DNA of 37,006 nt from Paractinoplanes deccanensis (lineage in GTDB: Bacteria > Actinomycetota > Actinomycetes > Mycobacteriales > Micromonosporaceae), in the NCBI RefSeq assembly GCF_016862115.1, contig NZ_BOMI01000001.1, forward strand, positions 1 to 37,006, written 5' to 3'. The position numbers were made by a program, and so were the translations under genes. Position 1 is the stretch's first letter. Each line of letters starts with the position of its first letter. Of the stretch, positions 6,501 to 14,804 are shown piece after piece. The notes under the pieces were generated by a model. It was not told where the DNA came from and ran no database searches. It saw only the letters and a list, made by a program, of their open reading frames with translations.

Positions 6501-9472
6501 CGGCCCAGCTCCCTGAATCGCAGCCCTCTGACGAGCGGAAGAACGGAGAGCCACGCGGTAAGGCCGAGCACCGCCAGCGCCAGGAGGCCGGCCAGGGCCA
6601 GCGAGGCGACGCCGAGCGGGTACGGCGGCGGCAGCACGTCCCAGCCGTCGGTGAAGCCGGGCAGGGCGGCGCGGGCCAGCGGCACGGCGACGGCCGCCGC
6701 GATCAGCCCGGTGACCAGGCCGGCCCCGATCAAGACCGCCGGTCCCGCGTACGCGGTGACGACCGCGACCCGGTCCGCCAGGCCCTGCACCCGCAGCGCG
6801 CGCAGCTGGTCGAGCCGGGTGCGCCGGTCGACCGCGCCGGCCACCGCCACGGTCGCCGCCGCCAGCAGCAGCGCGGCGCCGCCGGCGAGCAGCGCGAAGC
6901 GGGCCACCGCGGCGGGCGCCTGCTCGCCGAGCCGGTCCGCGCGGCGGCCGGCCGAGTCGTCGCTGCTGATCACGAGGCCGGCCCGGCGCAGCGCGTCGAC
7001 GGTCCCCTCCCCCGCGCCCGGGGCGAGCCACACCTGGAACCGGCCGGCCGGGTTGGCGTCGGCCGCGATGAGCCGGGTGGCCTCCAGGTCGGCGAGCACG
7101 CCGGCGCGGCCGAGGACCGGGAGCACCGGAACCGTGCCGACCACCCGCACCGGCACGGGGGAACCGCCGAGCGTGGTGATGCTCGGCTCGGCGAGCTGCC
7201 ACTGTTGCGGCGTCGGGCCGGCCAGCACGACCGGCAGCGGCAGGGGCGTGTCCACCGCGTACACCTGGACGCCGACCGACGGCAGCTCGGCGTTGTTGTC
7301 GTCGACCGCGAGCCGCAGCGCGCCGTCGCGCGCGGCGATGTCGAGGGCCGCGCCGGCCGTGCCGGGACGCCAGTGGGCGATGTCGCCGAGGCGGGCGGCG
7401 TCGAGCACCACCGCGTCCGGCCCGGTCTGGGTGAGGCCGCGCACGGTGACCGCCGATCCGGGAGCCGCCGGCGAGGAGCGGCCGTTCGCGTCCGGCGGGG
7501 TGGTGAGCTGCCAGCGCACGACGCGGCAGCCGGGCTCGGCCGTGCAGCCCGGCACCGGGGCCGACCGGGTCTGCTCGCCGCGGGCCAGCGTGCCGAACGA
7601 GACGGTGACCGGCGCGCCGGTGGCGTCGTTCTGGAGCACCAGGGCGAGCGCGGACGGCGCGACGCCGTCGTAGCGGAGGCGGGCGGTGACCCGGCCGCCG
7701 GTGACCCTCGGCAGCGGGTCGGCCGTCGCGGCGGGGATCGGCAGGCGCAGGCCGGTCACCGCCGCGAGCCGGGAGGTGTCGACCGCCAGCAGCGTGGGGT
7801 CGACCACCGCGGCCATCGCCTTGGTCCCGCCCGGGTCGGCCTGGCGCACCGCGCGCTGCAGGGACGTGCGGTTTGCGGTCTCGACGCCGAGCACCCGGGC
7901 CGCGCCGAGCGACGACTCGCTGCGCTCCTCGCGGGCCGTGCCGTCGGCCCGCCACGCGCCCAGCGTCGTGGCGAAGAGCGCGACCGCCACCACGAGCAAG
8001 GCGAAGACCCGGTCGCTGCCGGGCTGGCGCGAGACCTGGACGGCGGTGAGGCCGAGCCGCAGGCGGCCGGTGCGCACGGCCGCCCCGCCGCCGCGGTCGG
8101 CGACCCGGCCGAGCAGCCGGGCCAGCAGCAGCGCCACGGCGAGCGCGACCAGGGCCGGGGCGACCAGGGCGAGGCCGCTGTCCGGCGCGCTCGACCGGGC
8201 CTGATAGACGGCGGCCACCGCGACCGCGAGCAGCAGCAGGTCGGCGAGGCCGGCCCGCCAGTCGCCCCGGCCCGCGCCGGTCTGGCGCAGCAGCGCCACC
8301 ACGGGCAGGCGCAGCACCAGTCCCTCCACCGCGGCCAGCACGAGCAGCCCGCCGGCCAGCACGGCGCCGGCCGCGGCGAGCGACAGCAGCAGCGCCGCCT
8401 CGCGGTCGGCGGCCGTGCCGACCGGGCCGGCCAGGAGCCGGGCCAGCAGCCAGCCGAGCGGCAGGCCCAGCACGGCGCCCGCGCTCAGCGGCACCAGGTG
8501 CTGCCCCCAGGCCAGGCGCAGCATCCCGCCGCGGGTGCTGCCGCGCAGCTTGAGCAGGGCGGCGTCGCCGCGCCGGTCGCGGCCCGTGTACCGGCCGGCG
8601 AGGCCGATCGCGAACCAGGCCAGCACGAGGATCTGGGCCATCGCGACGGCCACGCCGAGCCGGATCTCCGCGCGGTTGCGGGCGATCGTGTCGAGCAGCG
8701 GGCCGGTCAGGTTCACCAGCCTGAGGTCGTCGACGGCGAGCCGGGCGTCGGCGTCGCGCAGCACCGCGCCGAGCCGGTATCCGCCGTCCCCGCGGATCAG
8801 GGTGTCGGGCACCTGCAGGTCGTACGAGAGGGTGGGCTCCCAGAGCTGGCGTGCCTGGAACGTCGCGAGCGGGGTGAACGCGGGCTCGAGACCCGACTCG
8901 GCCTCGAAGAGCGGATTGCTCCAATAGACGCCGGACGGATCGGTCAGCGTGTAGCGGGCGACGATCTCGACGGTGATCGGCTCGCTGCTCGGGGTGGCCC
9001 GCATGACGAGCGTGTCGCCCGCGTCCAGGCCCAGCTGCTGCGCGGAGGCGTCGCTGACGGCGACCTGCGAGGGCTGGTCGGGGCAGCGGCCTGCCAGGCG
9101 TACGTGGCCGCAGAAGTCGTCGCGGGTGGCGATGGCCATGGTCGCCGTCTCGCCGCCGAGATTGACCGTGAGCGGCAGCACGGCGCCGGTGATCGGATCG
9201 GGCGGTGCCAGCGGGAGGCGGCCGCGCACCGCCGAGGCGAGCTGGTCGAGGGCGGCCTGCGGGTCGCCCCGGGTGTCGGCGATCTGGCGTACGGAGACGA
9301 TGCGCTGCTCGGCCGGGGCGTCCGCGACGTTCGCGGCGGAGGCCCGGGTGATGCTCGCGTAGCCGAACCACGGTCCGGCCGCGGCCACGGCCGTGGCGAT
9401 CGTGGTCAGCGCCAGGACGGTCAGCACCTGGGCGGTGCGGGTCCGCACCGCGCCCCAGATGAGCGCGAACAT
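6497..9472 (-). CDS. Large FtsX/MacB-like ABC permease (first of pair)
   Basis: A 991-aa membrane protein paralogous in layout to its downstream neighbour. It has an N-terminal membrane helix (about residues 14-35), a large extracytoplasmic region, a middle FtsX block (helix, then the cytoplasmic loop GDAALLKLRGSTRGGMLRLA, then helices), a second extracytoplasmic region and a C-terminal block whose loop DQLRALRVQGLADR has the same character. The loop pattern ALLKLRG / ALRVQG is the usual coupling feature in FtsX-type permeases that contacts the ATPase. GGGGGAGA lies just before the ATG. It begins the operon permease-permease-ATPase, 30 bases after the corA-like gene on the same strand. The 17-bp palindrome in that gap could be its operator. 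No dedicated regulator gene is next to the operon. Confidence 0.88.
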   Translation of the reverse strand: MFALIWGAVRTRTAQVLTVLALTTIATAVAAAGPWFGYASITRASAANVADAPAEQRIVSVRQIADTRGDPQAALDQLASAVRGRLPLAPPDPITGAVLPLTVNLGGETATMAIATRDDFCGHVRLAGRCPDQPSQVAVSDASAQQLGLDAGDTLVMRATPSSEPITVEIVARYTLTDPSGVYWSNPLFEAESGLEPAFTPLATFQARQLWEPTLSYDLQVPDTLIRGDGGYRLGAVLRDADARLAVDDLRLVNLTGPLLDTIARNRAEIRLGVAVAMAQILVLAWFAIGLAGRYTGRDRRGDAALLKLRGSTRGGMLRLAWGQHLVPLSAGAVLGLPLGWLLARLLAGPVGTAADREAALLLSLAAAGAVLAGGLLVLAAVEGLVLRLPVVALLRQTGAGRGDWRAGLADLLLLAVAVAAVYQARSSAPDSGLALVAPALVALAVALLLARLLGRVADRGGGAAVRTGRLRLGLTAVQVSRQPGSDRVFALLVVAVALFATTLGAWRADGTAREERSESSLGAARVLGVETANRTSLQRAVRQADPGGTKAMAAVVDPTLLAVDTSRLAAVTGLRLPIPAATADPLPRVTGGRVTARLRYDGVAPSALALVLQNDATGAPVTVSFGTLARGEQTRSAPVPGCTAEPGCRVVRWQLTTPPDANGRSSPAAPGSAVTVRGLTQTGPDAVVLDAARLGDIAHWRPGTAGAALDIAARDGALRLAVDDNNAELPSVGVQVYAVDTPLPLPVVLAGPTPQQWQLAEPSITTLGGSPVPVRVVGTVPVLPVLGRAGVLADLEATRLIAADANPAGRFQVWLAPGAGEGTVDALRRAGLVISSDDSAGRRADRLGEQAPAAVARFALLAGGAALLLAAATVAVAGAVDRRTRLDQLRALRVQGLADRVAVVTAYAGPAVLIGAGLVTGLIAAAVAVPLARAALPGFTDGWDVLPPPYPLGVASLALAGLLALAVLGLTAWLSVLPLVRGLRFRELGR

Positions 9473-9482
9473 GTTGTCTCCC

Positions 9483-9499
9483 CCGTGTGAATCACACGG
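9483..9499. promoter_or_regulatory. Near-perfect 17-bp palindrome between corA-like gene and ABC operon
   Basis: CCGTGTGA and TCACACGG form an 8-bp perfect inverted repeat around a single central base, placed between the corA-like stop and the ribosome-binding site of the first permease. The one-base centre makes it a poor RNA hairpin and a better protein-binding dyad, for example for a dimeric HTH regulator. It contains TGTGA and TCACA half-sites like those of CRP-family proteins, but the spacing (1 rather than 6) does not fit CRP. That it is an operator is inference. Confidence 0.5.
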
Positions 9500-9502
9500 A
9501 GG

Positions 9503-10492
9503 TTACAGCCAGCCCCGCCGCTTCAGGGAGATGTAGAGCCCGCCCGACATCAGCACGATGAGCGCGGTGCTGAAGATCCAGCCCCAGAACCGGTCGTAGC
9601 CCGGATAGGGCAGGTTCTGCCCGAAGTAGCCGGTCACCGCGGTCGGCACGGCCACGATCGCGGCCCACGCGGCCAGCTTGCGGGTGACGTCGTTGAGCAC
9701 GTTGCCCTGCTCGGCCAGGTCGGCCTGGAGCAACCCCTCGATGCGGTCGCGCAGGTGCTCCACCTGGTCGACGGTGTGCTTGGCGTGGTCCTCCACGTCG
9801 CGGTAGTACGGCATCAGGTGCTCGCCGACGAGCTTGAGGTCGGCGCGCATCGCCTGGCTGACCAGCTCGGGCATGGGCGCGATGGCCCGGCGCAGCGCCG
9901 CGATGGTCTTGCGCAGGTCCATCGCGTGCAACCGCACCGGCCGGGGCGCGCCGCCCTCCTCGAGCAGGGCGTCCTCGACGCTGTCCATCGCCGCGTCGAG
10001 CCGCTGGGTGGCCGCGTAGTGCCCGTCGACGACCACGTCGAGCAGGCCGTAGAGCAGGAACGCCACCCCGTTGCCCTCGCTCAGGTCGGCGTTGGCGTCC
10101 CACCGCTCGACGAGGCGGGTGGTGTCGCTCGCCGACTTCCGCACGGTGATCAGGGCGCGGTCGGTGACGAAGACGCTCAGCTCGGTCTTGGTGATGCCGG
10201 CCGCGCTGTCGGCGGCGATGTCCACCCCGTACACGTTCAGGAAGATGTGGCTGGGATAGCGGTCGAGCTTGGGGCGCTCGTGGTCGGCGAGGGCGTCCTC
10301 GACCGCCAGCGGGTGCAGGCTGAAGGTGGCGGCGACCGCGGCCAGGTCGGCCGGCTCGGGGTGCAACAGGTCGAGCCAGAGCACCGCGCCGGGGTGCCGG
10401 TCGAGCTGAGCCTGGGCGTCCTCGCAGGGGAAGCTCTCGGCGACGACCTTGCCGTTCTCGTAGAGGCGGGTCGCGGTGGCGGGGGAGGTCAC
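9503..10492 (-). CDS. corA: CorA-family divalent cation channel with GQN in place of GMN
   Basis: A 329-aa protein of the CorA/2-TM-GxN family, which forms pentameric Mg2+ (or Co2+, Ni2+, Zn2+) channels. Residues 1-270 form the cytoplasmic funnel (HPLAVEDAL and the long stalk helices near AVPTAVT are recognisable). Two C-terminal membrane helices follow, and the chain ends in the basic tail SLKRRGWL. The selectivity motif between the helices reads YFGQN (Gly291-Gln292-Asn293) where Mg2+-type CorA has YGMN. GxN variants occur in the wider family and may change selectivity, so Mg2+ should not be taken for granted. The GTG at 10492 is preferred: CATAGT sits six bases upstream as a -10 box, suggesting a leaderless transcript. 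An ATG at 10534 would leave only 5 bases to the divergent gene. Confidence 0.88.
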   Translation of the reverse strand: MTSPATATRLYENGKVVAESFPCEDAQAQLDRHPGAVLWLDLLHPEPADLAAVAATFSLHPLAVEDALADHERPKLDRYPSHIFLNVYGVDIAADSAAGITKTELSVFVTDRALITVRKSASDTTRLVERWDANADLSEGNGVAFLLYGLLDVVVDGHYAATQRLDAAMDSVEDALLEEGGAPRPVRLHAMDLRKTIAALRRAIAPMPELVSQAMRADLKLVGEHLMPYYRDVEDHAKHTVDQVEHLRDRIEGLLQADLAEQGNVLNDVTRKLAAWAAIVAVPTAVTGYFGQNLPYPGYDRFWGWIFSTALIVLMSGGLYISLKRRGWL

Positions 10493-10539
10493 ACTGCCAC
10501 TATGCCCCGGCGGGGTGGGATATCCACTTACCATGAGCC
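10493..10539. promoter_or_regulatory. Compact divergent promoter region, corA-like / pnuC-like genes
   Basis: Only 47 bases separate the two GTG starts. On the minus strand CATAGT (10504-10499) lies six bases before the corA-like GTG. On the plus strand TACCAT (10529-10534) lies five bases before the pnuC-like GTG. Both spacings fit leaderless transcription, with the first base of the mRNA at or next to the start codon. No good -35 boxes are visible. The two promoters would overlap, so their activity may be mutually exclusive or jointly controlled. Confidence 0.4.
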
Positions 10540-11256
10540 GTGACCTGGCTCGATGATGTGCTGACGACCTTCTACACCGCCAAATGGCAGGTGACCGCCG
10601 ACCAGGCGATCTACTGGCGCGAGATCATCGGCAACGCGTTCGGCCTCGGCTCGGCCCTGTTCGGCCTGCGCCGCAGCGCGTGGGCCTGGCCGGTCGGCAT
10701 CGTCGGCAATGTGTTGCTCTTCACGGTCTTCATGGGCCAGGCGATCGGCAACGATCAGGGCACGCCCCTCTACGGCCAGGCGGCCCGGCAGGTCTTCTTC
10801 CTGATCGCCAGCGTCTACGGCTGGTGGCGCTGGCACAGCAACAGGGTGCGCACGCACGGCACGGCGGTCCAGCCACGCTGGGCGACACCACGACAGAGAT
10901 TGCTGTACGGGGGAAGCGCGCTCGTCGCGGTGATCGCGTGCTTCTTCGTCTTCCGCGCGGTCGGCGCGGGCTTCCCGGTGCCGTGGTGGTACTACCTGGC
11001 CGACTCGTGGATCTTCGTGGGCTCGATGCTGGCCACCTACGCGATGGCGCGCGGCTGGGTCGAGTTCTGGCTCTGCTGGATCGCCGTCGACCTGGTCGGG
11101 GTGCCGGAGCTGCTGCACTTCAAGTACTACCCGTCGGCGGTGCTGTACGCGGTGTACGCGGCGTTCGTGATCTGGGGCTTCTTCGTGTGGCTGCGCATCT
11201 CGCGCGCGGAGACGCCGGCCCGCGGTGGCACCCTCGTACCGTCGGTGAGCGGTTGA
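10540..11256 (+). CDS. pnuC: PnuC-family vitamin (nicotinamide riboside) transporter
   Basis: A 238-aa integral membrane protein with about seven hydrophobic segments. The family pattern is clear: the first helix region ends in FGLRRSAWAWPVGIVGN, followed by QVFFLIASVYGWWRW. The latter is the Trp-rich YGWWxW motif that lines the substrate pocket of PnuC proteins. PnuC facilitates diffusion of nicotinamide riboside, which a kinase in the cytoplasm traps; close relatives carry thiamine or riboflavin, so the vitamin is not certain. No NadR-type kinase is nearby. Its start is 47 bases from the divergent corA-like start, and a CHAT protease gene follows 40 bases downstream on the same strand, so the two may be co-transcribed. 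The GTG start has a -10-like TACCAT five bases upstream, suggesting leaderless translation. Confidence 0.85.
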   Translation: MTWLDDVLTTFYTAKWQVTADQAIYWREIIGNAFGLGSALFGLRRSAWAWPVGIVGNVLLFTVFMGQAIGNDQGTPLYGQAARQVFFLIASVYGWWRWHSNRVRTHGTAVQPRWATPRQRLLYGGSALVAVIACFFVFRAVGAGFPVPWWYYLADSWIFVGSMLATYAMARGWVEFWLCWIAVDLVGVPELLHFKYYPSAVLYAVYAAFVIWGFFVWLRISRAETPARGGTLVPSVSG

Positions 11257-11296
11257 CCCCTTTCCTTCCGGCTCGTCCGCTCCTACGGTCGGTGGC

Positions 11297-14023
11297 GTGC
11301 TCGTCACCGACCCGCTCGCGGCGCTGCCCGACGTGCTCCACTGGCCGACCGAGACCCTCGACCGGCTGATCGCCGAGCTCGCCGACCCGGCGCTGCACCC
11401 GACCCCCGCCCACCGGCTGGCCCGGGCGTGGGCGCTGGGCGCCCGCTTCGACCGCGACCACGACCCGGCGACGCTGGCGGCGGCGCTCGCCGACTACGCG
11501 GCCTCCACCTATCGGGGGCCGCGCCGCGGGACGGTCGGCCGGTTCCTGGCCCTGCGGCACCTGCGCGCGGCCATGCACGGCCGGCCGGCCGACCTCGGCG
11601 CGGTCCGCGCGATGGTGGCCGAGGCCGGCGACGACCCGGTGCTGCCCGGCAGCGCCGCGCTGCTGCTGGCCCTGACCGACGTGGTCGCCGCGTTCAACGA
11701 CGACCCCGCGTACGACCGGGCCGAGGCGCTGCGCCGGCTCGACGAACTCGCCGAGACGTTCCCGCCGGAGACCGAGCTGAGCGCGCTCGTCCCCACCATG
11801 CGCATGGCGCTGACCGTCAAGCGCGGCGCGGACCGCGGCGCCCTCGCCGACGCGGCGGCGGCCGCCGAGCACGCCCGGATGCTCCTCGACAGCGACGACC
11901 CCGACCCGGAGCGCCGGGCCGCCGCGGGCGTCATGCTCGCCGGAGCCGAAGGGCTGGCCGCCGCCCAGCACGGCGACATGGACACGGTCACGGCCAAGCT
12001 GATGGCGGTGACCGACATGGCCGGCAGCATGCCCGCCGGTCCGCAGCGGGCGGCGATCCGCCGGCTGATCGCCGGCGGCAGCGGCGACGAGGAGGGCGTG
12101 CAAGCCGACGAGCCCGGCCTGGCCGCCGGCGAACGGGCCTGGCGGCTGCTGCTCACCGCGATGAGCATCCTGCGGCCCGCGCTCGACCGGCAGGACGTGG
12201 CCGAGGTGGGCCGCGGCGTGCGGGTGCTGCGCGAGGCGGCCACGGTGGCGCCGGCCGACTCGCCGCACCGGGTGACGATCCTCAGCATGCTCGGCCAGAT
12301 GCTCACCGTGCAGAGCGGGCTCGGCGCGGGACGGCCGGCCCTCGACGAGGGGATCCGCCGGCTCACCGAGGCGCAGCGCGAGGCGGGCGGGCCGGCCCAC
12401 CCGGTGTGGCCGACCATCCTCATGCCGCTCGGCATGGCCCACCGCGCGGCGGGCCGGGCGGCCCTCGGCCGCGAGACGGGACAGCGGGCGCTGCGCGGCC
12501 ACGCCTGGTCGGTGCTGCTCCAGGCGGGCAGCGAGGACGCGGCGACGGCCGCCCGCGACGCGGCGGTCAACGCCAAGCTGGTGGCCCGCTGGTGCCTGGC
12601 CGACGGCGACCCGGCCGGGGCGGTGGCCGCGCTCGACGCCGGGCGCTGCCTGATGCTCTACGCCACCACGGTCACCATGGACATCCCGTCGCGGCTGCGC
12701 GGCCTCGGCCGCACCGACCTGCTGGCCCGCTGGCTGCGCGACTCGTCCGACGCCGACGTGCGCGGCGAGGTGCTGGCCGCCCTGACCGGCGGCGAACTGA
12801 CCGAGGCGGCGGTGCCCGACGTGCTCGACCCGCCGCCGCTCGACGAGGTGGCCCGAGCGCTGGCCACGTTGCGGGCGGACGCGCTGGTCTACCTGCTGCC
12901 CGCCGACGACGAGGGCCCCGGCGGCGCCCTCCTGGTCGCGGCCGACGGGCGCCGGCCCGTGCACCTGTCCCTGCCCGGCCTGACCACGGCCGGCCCGGTG
13001 GCCCACCACGTCGACCGCCTCGGCTCGCGCGCCGCCGCGACGCCATCCCGGGGTCCCCTTCGCCCTTCGCTGGACGCCAGCCACTCCCCTTTTCCGGACA
13101 TTTCGCCCCGCGACGCCGGCGCATCGGACGAGCCCGTCGCCGAGGACTGGCGCTCGGGGCTCGACGCGCTGTGCGACTGGGCGTGGCGGGTCGCCATCGG
13201 CCCGCTGCTTTCCACCCTGGACGGCTGGCGGATCGGGCGCGCCCCGCGCCTGGTGCTGGTGCCGATGGGCGACCTGGCCGCCGTGCCGTGGCACGCCGCC
13301 CGCGACCGGGACGGCACCCGCGCCGTCGAGCTCGCCACGTTCTCCTACGCGGCCTCGGCCCGCCTGCTGTGCCAGACCGCCGAGCGCCCACCCGTGCCGG
13401 ACACCGCGGCCCTGATCGTCGCCGACCCGACCGGCGACCTGCCCGCCGCGCGCGCCGAGGCGGAGGCCGTCCGCGCCGCGTTCTACCCCACGGCCGGCTT
13501 GCTGCACGAGGCGAGCCCTGACGCCGTACGCGAATGGCTGCTCTCCGGCGGCGGCTCCGTGCTGCACCTCGCGTGCCACGGCTCGGTGCTCCGCGGCATC
13601 GACGGCTCCCACCTCCGGCTCGCGGGCGGGCGCCTCACCGCCCGCGACATCCTCGCCGCCAAGCGCGTCGCCTCGGTCGGCCTGGTCGCCTTGGCCGCCT
13701 GCACCACCGGCGTGCCGAGCGGCGACTACGACGAGGCGTTCAGCCTGGCCACCGCGTTCCTGGCGACCGGCGCCCGCAGCGTGTTCAGCTCGCTGTGGCC
13801 GGTGCCGGACGACACCACGTCACTGCTGATGTTCATGGCGCACCACTACGTGCGCTCGGCGGGCAAGCACCCCGTCGACGCCCTCAACCACGCCCAGCGC
13901 TGGATGCTCGACCCCGGCCGTTCCGTCCCGCCGGCCATGCCGCCTCAGCTCGCCCGCCAGGCCCGCGCGATGACCACCCCGGACGTCGCGGCCTGGGCCG
14001 GTTTCACGCACCACGGCTGGTGA
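11297..14023 (+). CDS. CHAT-domain protease with helical TPR-like N-terminus (CHAT-1)
   Basis: A 908-aa soluble protein. Residues 1 to about 560 are alpha-helical and resemble degenerate TPR repeats. Residues about 600-908 form a CHAT domain (caspase-HetF-associated with TPRs), a clan CD cysteine peptidase fold. The catalytic pair is intact: His761 in HLACHGS and Cys802 in LAACTTG, followed by the conserved DEAFSLATAFL and GARSVFSSLWPVPD. CHAT proteases are known to be switched on by partner proteins or target sensing in bacterial defence systems. Before the catalytic core lies a Ser/Pro-rich linker (about residues 580-615) of unusual codon use, at the same place where the paralogue downstream carries its repeats. 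The two proteins also share the segments SWQVLLQAG-like, WCLADG and ALDAGR. The GTG start has no clear ribosome site. Target unknown. Confidence 0.88.
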   Translation: MLVTDPLAALPDVLHWPTETLDRLIAELADPALHPTPAHRLARAWALGARFDRDHDPATLAAALADYAASTYRGPRRGTVGRFLALRHLRAAMHGRPADLGAVRAMVAEAGDDPVLPGSAALLLALTDVVAAFNDDPAYDRAEALRRLDELAETFPPETELSALVPTMRMALTVKRGADRGALADAAAAAEHARMLLDSDDPDPERRAAAGVMLAGAEGLAAAQHGDMDTVTAKLMAVTDMAGSMPAGPQRAAIRRLIAGGSGDEEGVQADEPGLAAGERAWRLLLTAMSILRPALDRQDVAEVGRGVRVLREAATVAPADSPHRVTILSMLGQMLTVQSGLGAGRPALDEGIRRLTEAQREAGGPAHPVWPTILMPLGMAHRAAGRAALGRETGQRALRGHAWSVLLQAGSEDAATAARDAAVNAKLVARWCLADGDPAGAVAALDAGRCLMLYATTVTMDIPSRLRGLGRTDLLARWLRDSSDADVRGEVLAALTGGELTEAAVPDVLDPPPLDEVARALATLRADALVYLLPADDEGPGGALLVAADGRRPVHLSLPGLTTAGPVAHHVDRLGSRAAATPSRGPLRPSLDASHSPFPDISPRDAGASDEPVAEDWRSGLDALCDWAWRVAIGPLLSTLDGWRIGRAPRLVLVPMGDLAAVPWHAARDRDGTRAVELATFSYAASARLLCQTAERPPVPDTAALIVADPTGDLPAARAEAEAVRAAFYPTAGLLHEASPDAVREWLLSGGGSVLHLACHGSVLRGIDGSHLRLAGGRLTARDILAAKRVASVGLVALAACTTGVPSGDYDEAFSLATAFLATGARSVFSSLWPVPDDTTSLLMFMAHHYVRSAGKHPVDALNHAQRWMLDPGRSVPPAMPPQLARQARAMTTPDVAAWAGFTHHGW

Positions 14024-14080
14024 CCGCCACGTCCGATTCCCGCCAGATCGTGGGGTGGGTCCGCCGCTAGCGTGCGAGAG

Positions 14081-14704
14081 ATGAGCTGGACCGCCTACCT
14101 GACCTATCTGACGTTCGCCGTCGTGGTGGTGCTGGTGCCGGGCCCCGACTTCGCGGTCGTCGCCGGCAACACGGTGTCCGGCGGCCGCACGCGGGGCATG
14201 TGGTGCGCCGCCGGCGTGGCCTCGTCGAACGCCGTCCAGGGCGCCGCGGCGATCATGGGGCTCGGCGCCCTGGTCGTGCGCGCACAGCCGGTGTTCCACG
14301 CCGTCAAATGGCTGGGCGCCGCCTACCTGGCGTACCTCGGCGCGCGGTTGCTGTGGTCGGCCGCCCGCGGCCGATACGAGGCGCCCGATCCGGCCGCCGA
14401 GCCCCACGCCGCGCGGCGCGGATGGCGGCAGGGCTTCCTGTCGAACATCACCAACCCGAAGGTGCTGCTGTTCTACGTGGCGGTCCTGCCGCAGTTCCTG
14501 GGCCCGGACGCGGGGGTGCTGTCCTTGGCGTTGTTCGCGCTGAGCCACGCCGTGCTGTCGCTGATCTACCTGCTCTCGCTGACGGCCGCGATGCACCGGG
14601 CCCGCGGGTGGCTGACGCGCGGGCGCGTGCGCCGCTGCCTGGACGCGGTTACCGGAACTGCGATGCTCGGCTTCGGCGCGCGGCTGGCCGTCGCGCAGCG
14701 ATGA
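14081..14704 (+). CDS. LysE/RhtB-family amino-acid exporter
   Basis: A 207-aa inner-membrane protein with about six hydrophobic helices. The family signature near the N-terminus is plain: LVPGPDFAVVAGNTVSGGRT, where the PGP motif and the following Gly-rich turn are conserved in LysE/RhtB exporters. It is followed by NAVQGAAAIMGLGAL, WLGAAYLAYLGARLL, and the loop GFLSNITNPKVLLFYVAVLPQF typical of the RhtB branch. Such proteins export homoserine, threonine, lysine or related compounds, and the substrate cannot be told here. TAGCGT at 14068-14073, seven bases before the ATG, suggests a leaderless start; an in-frame GTG nine bases earlier is the alternative. It sits between the two paralogous CHAT genes, transcribed with the first and converging on the second. 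Whether it shares their function is doubtful. Confidence 0.88.
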   Translation: MSWTAYLTYLTFAVVVVLVPGPDFAVVAGNTVSGGRTRGMWCAAGVASSNAVQGAAAIMGLGALVVRAQPVFHAVKWLGAAYLAYLGARLLWSAARGRYEAPDPAAEPHAARRGWRQGFLSNITNPKVLLFYVAVLPQFLGPDAGVLSLALFALSHAVLSLIYLLSLTAAMHRARGWLTRGRVRRCLDAVTGTAMLGFGARLAVAQR

Positions 14705-14750
14705 GCCGGCTCGGATGCCTTGGCGCCTGTTTGCCGGCTCGGGCGCCCTG

Positions 14751-14804
14751 GTGGGCCCAGACTTCCCGGTGGGCTCAGACTTCCCGGTGGGCTCAGACTC
14801 CCTG
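14751..14804. repeat. 18-bp tandem repeat, three copies, spanning the CHAT-2 stop codon
   Basis: Three head-to-tail copies of GTGGGCYCAGACTYCCYG begin at 14751, 14769 and 14787. Copies one and two differ at one base and copy three at two or three. The TGA of the large CHAT gene falls in the third unit, and the same TGA is repeated in the units beyond it. The array therefore duplicates the 3' end of the gene into the space before the convergent exporter gene, where I see no ordinary terminator. Confidence 0.85.

Noticed and set aside
3534..9371. A single 1945-residue open frame on the minus strand
   Set aside because: Only its last 988 codons (from the GTG at 6500) are a real permease; the first half is an out-of-frame shadow of the other permease, made of Arg/Pro/Gly-rich nonsense typical of high-GC DNA.
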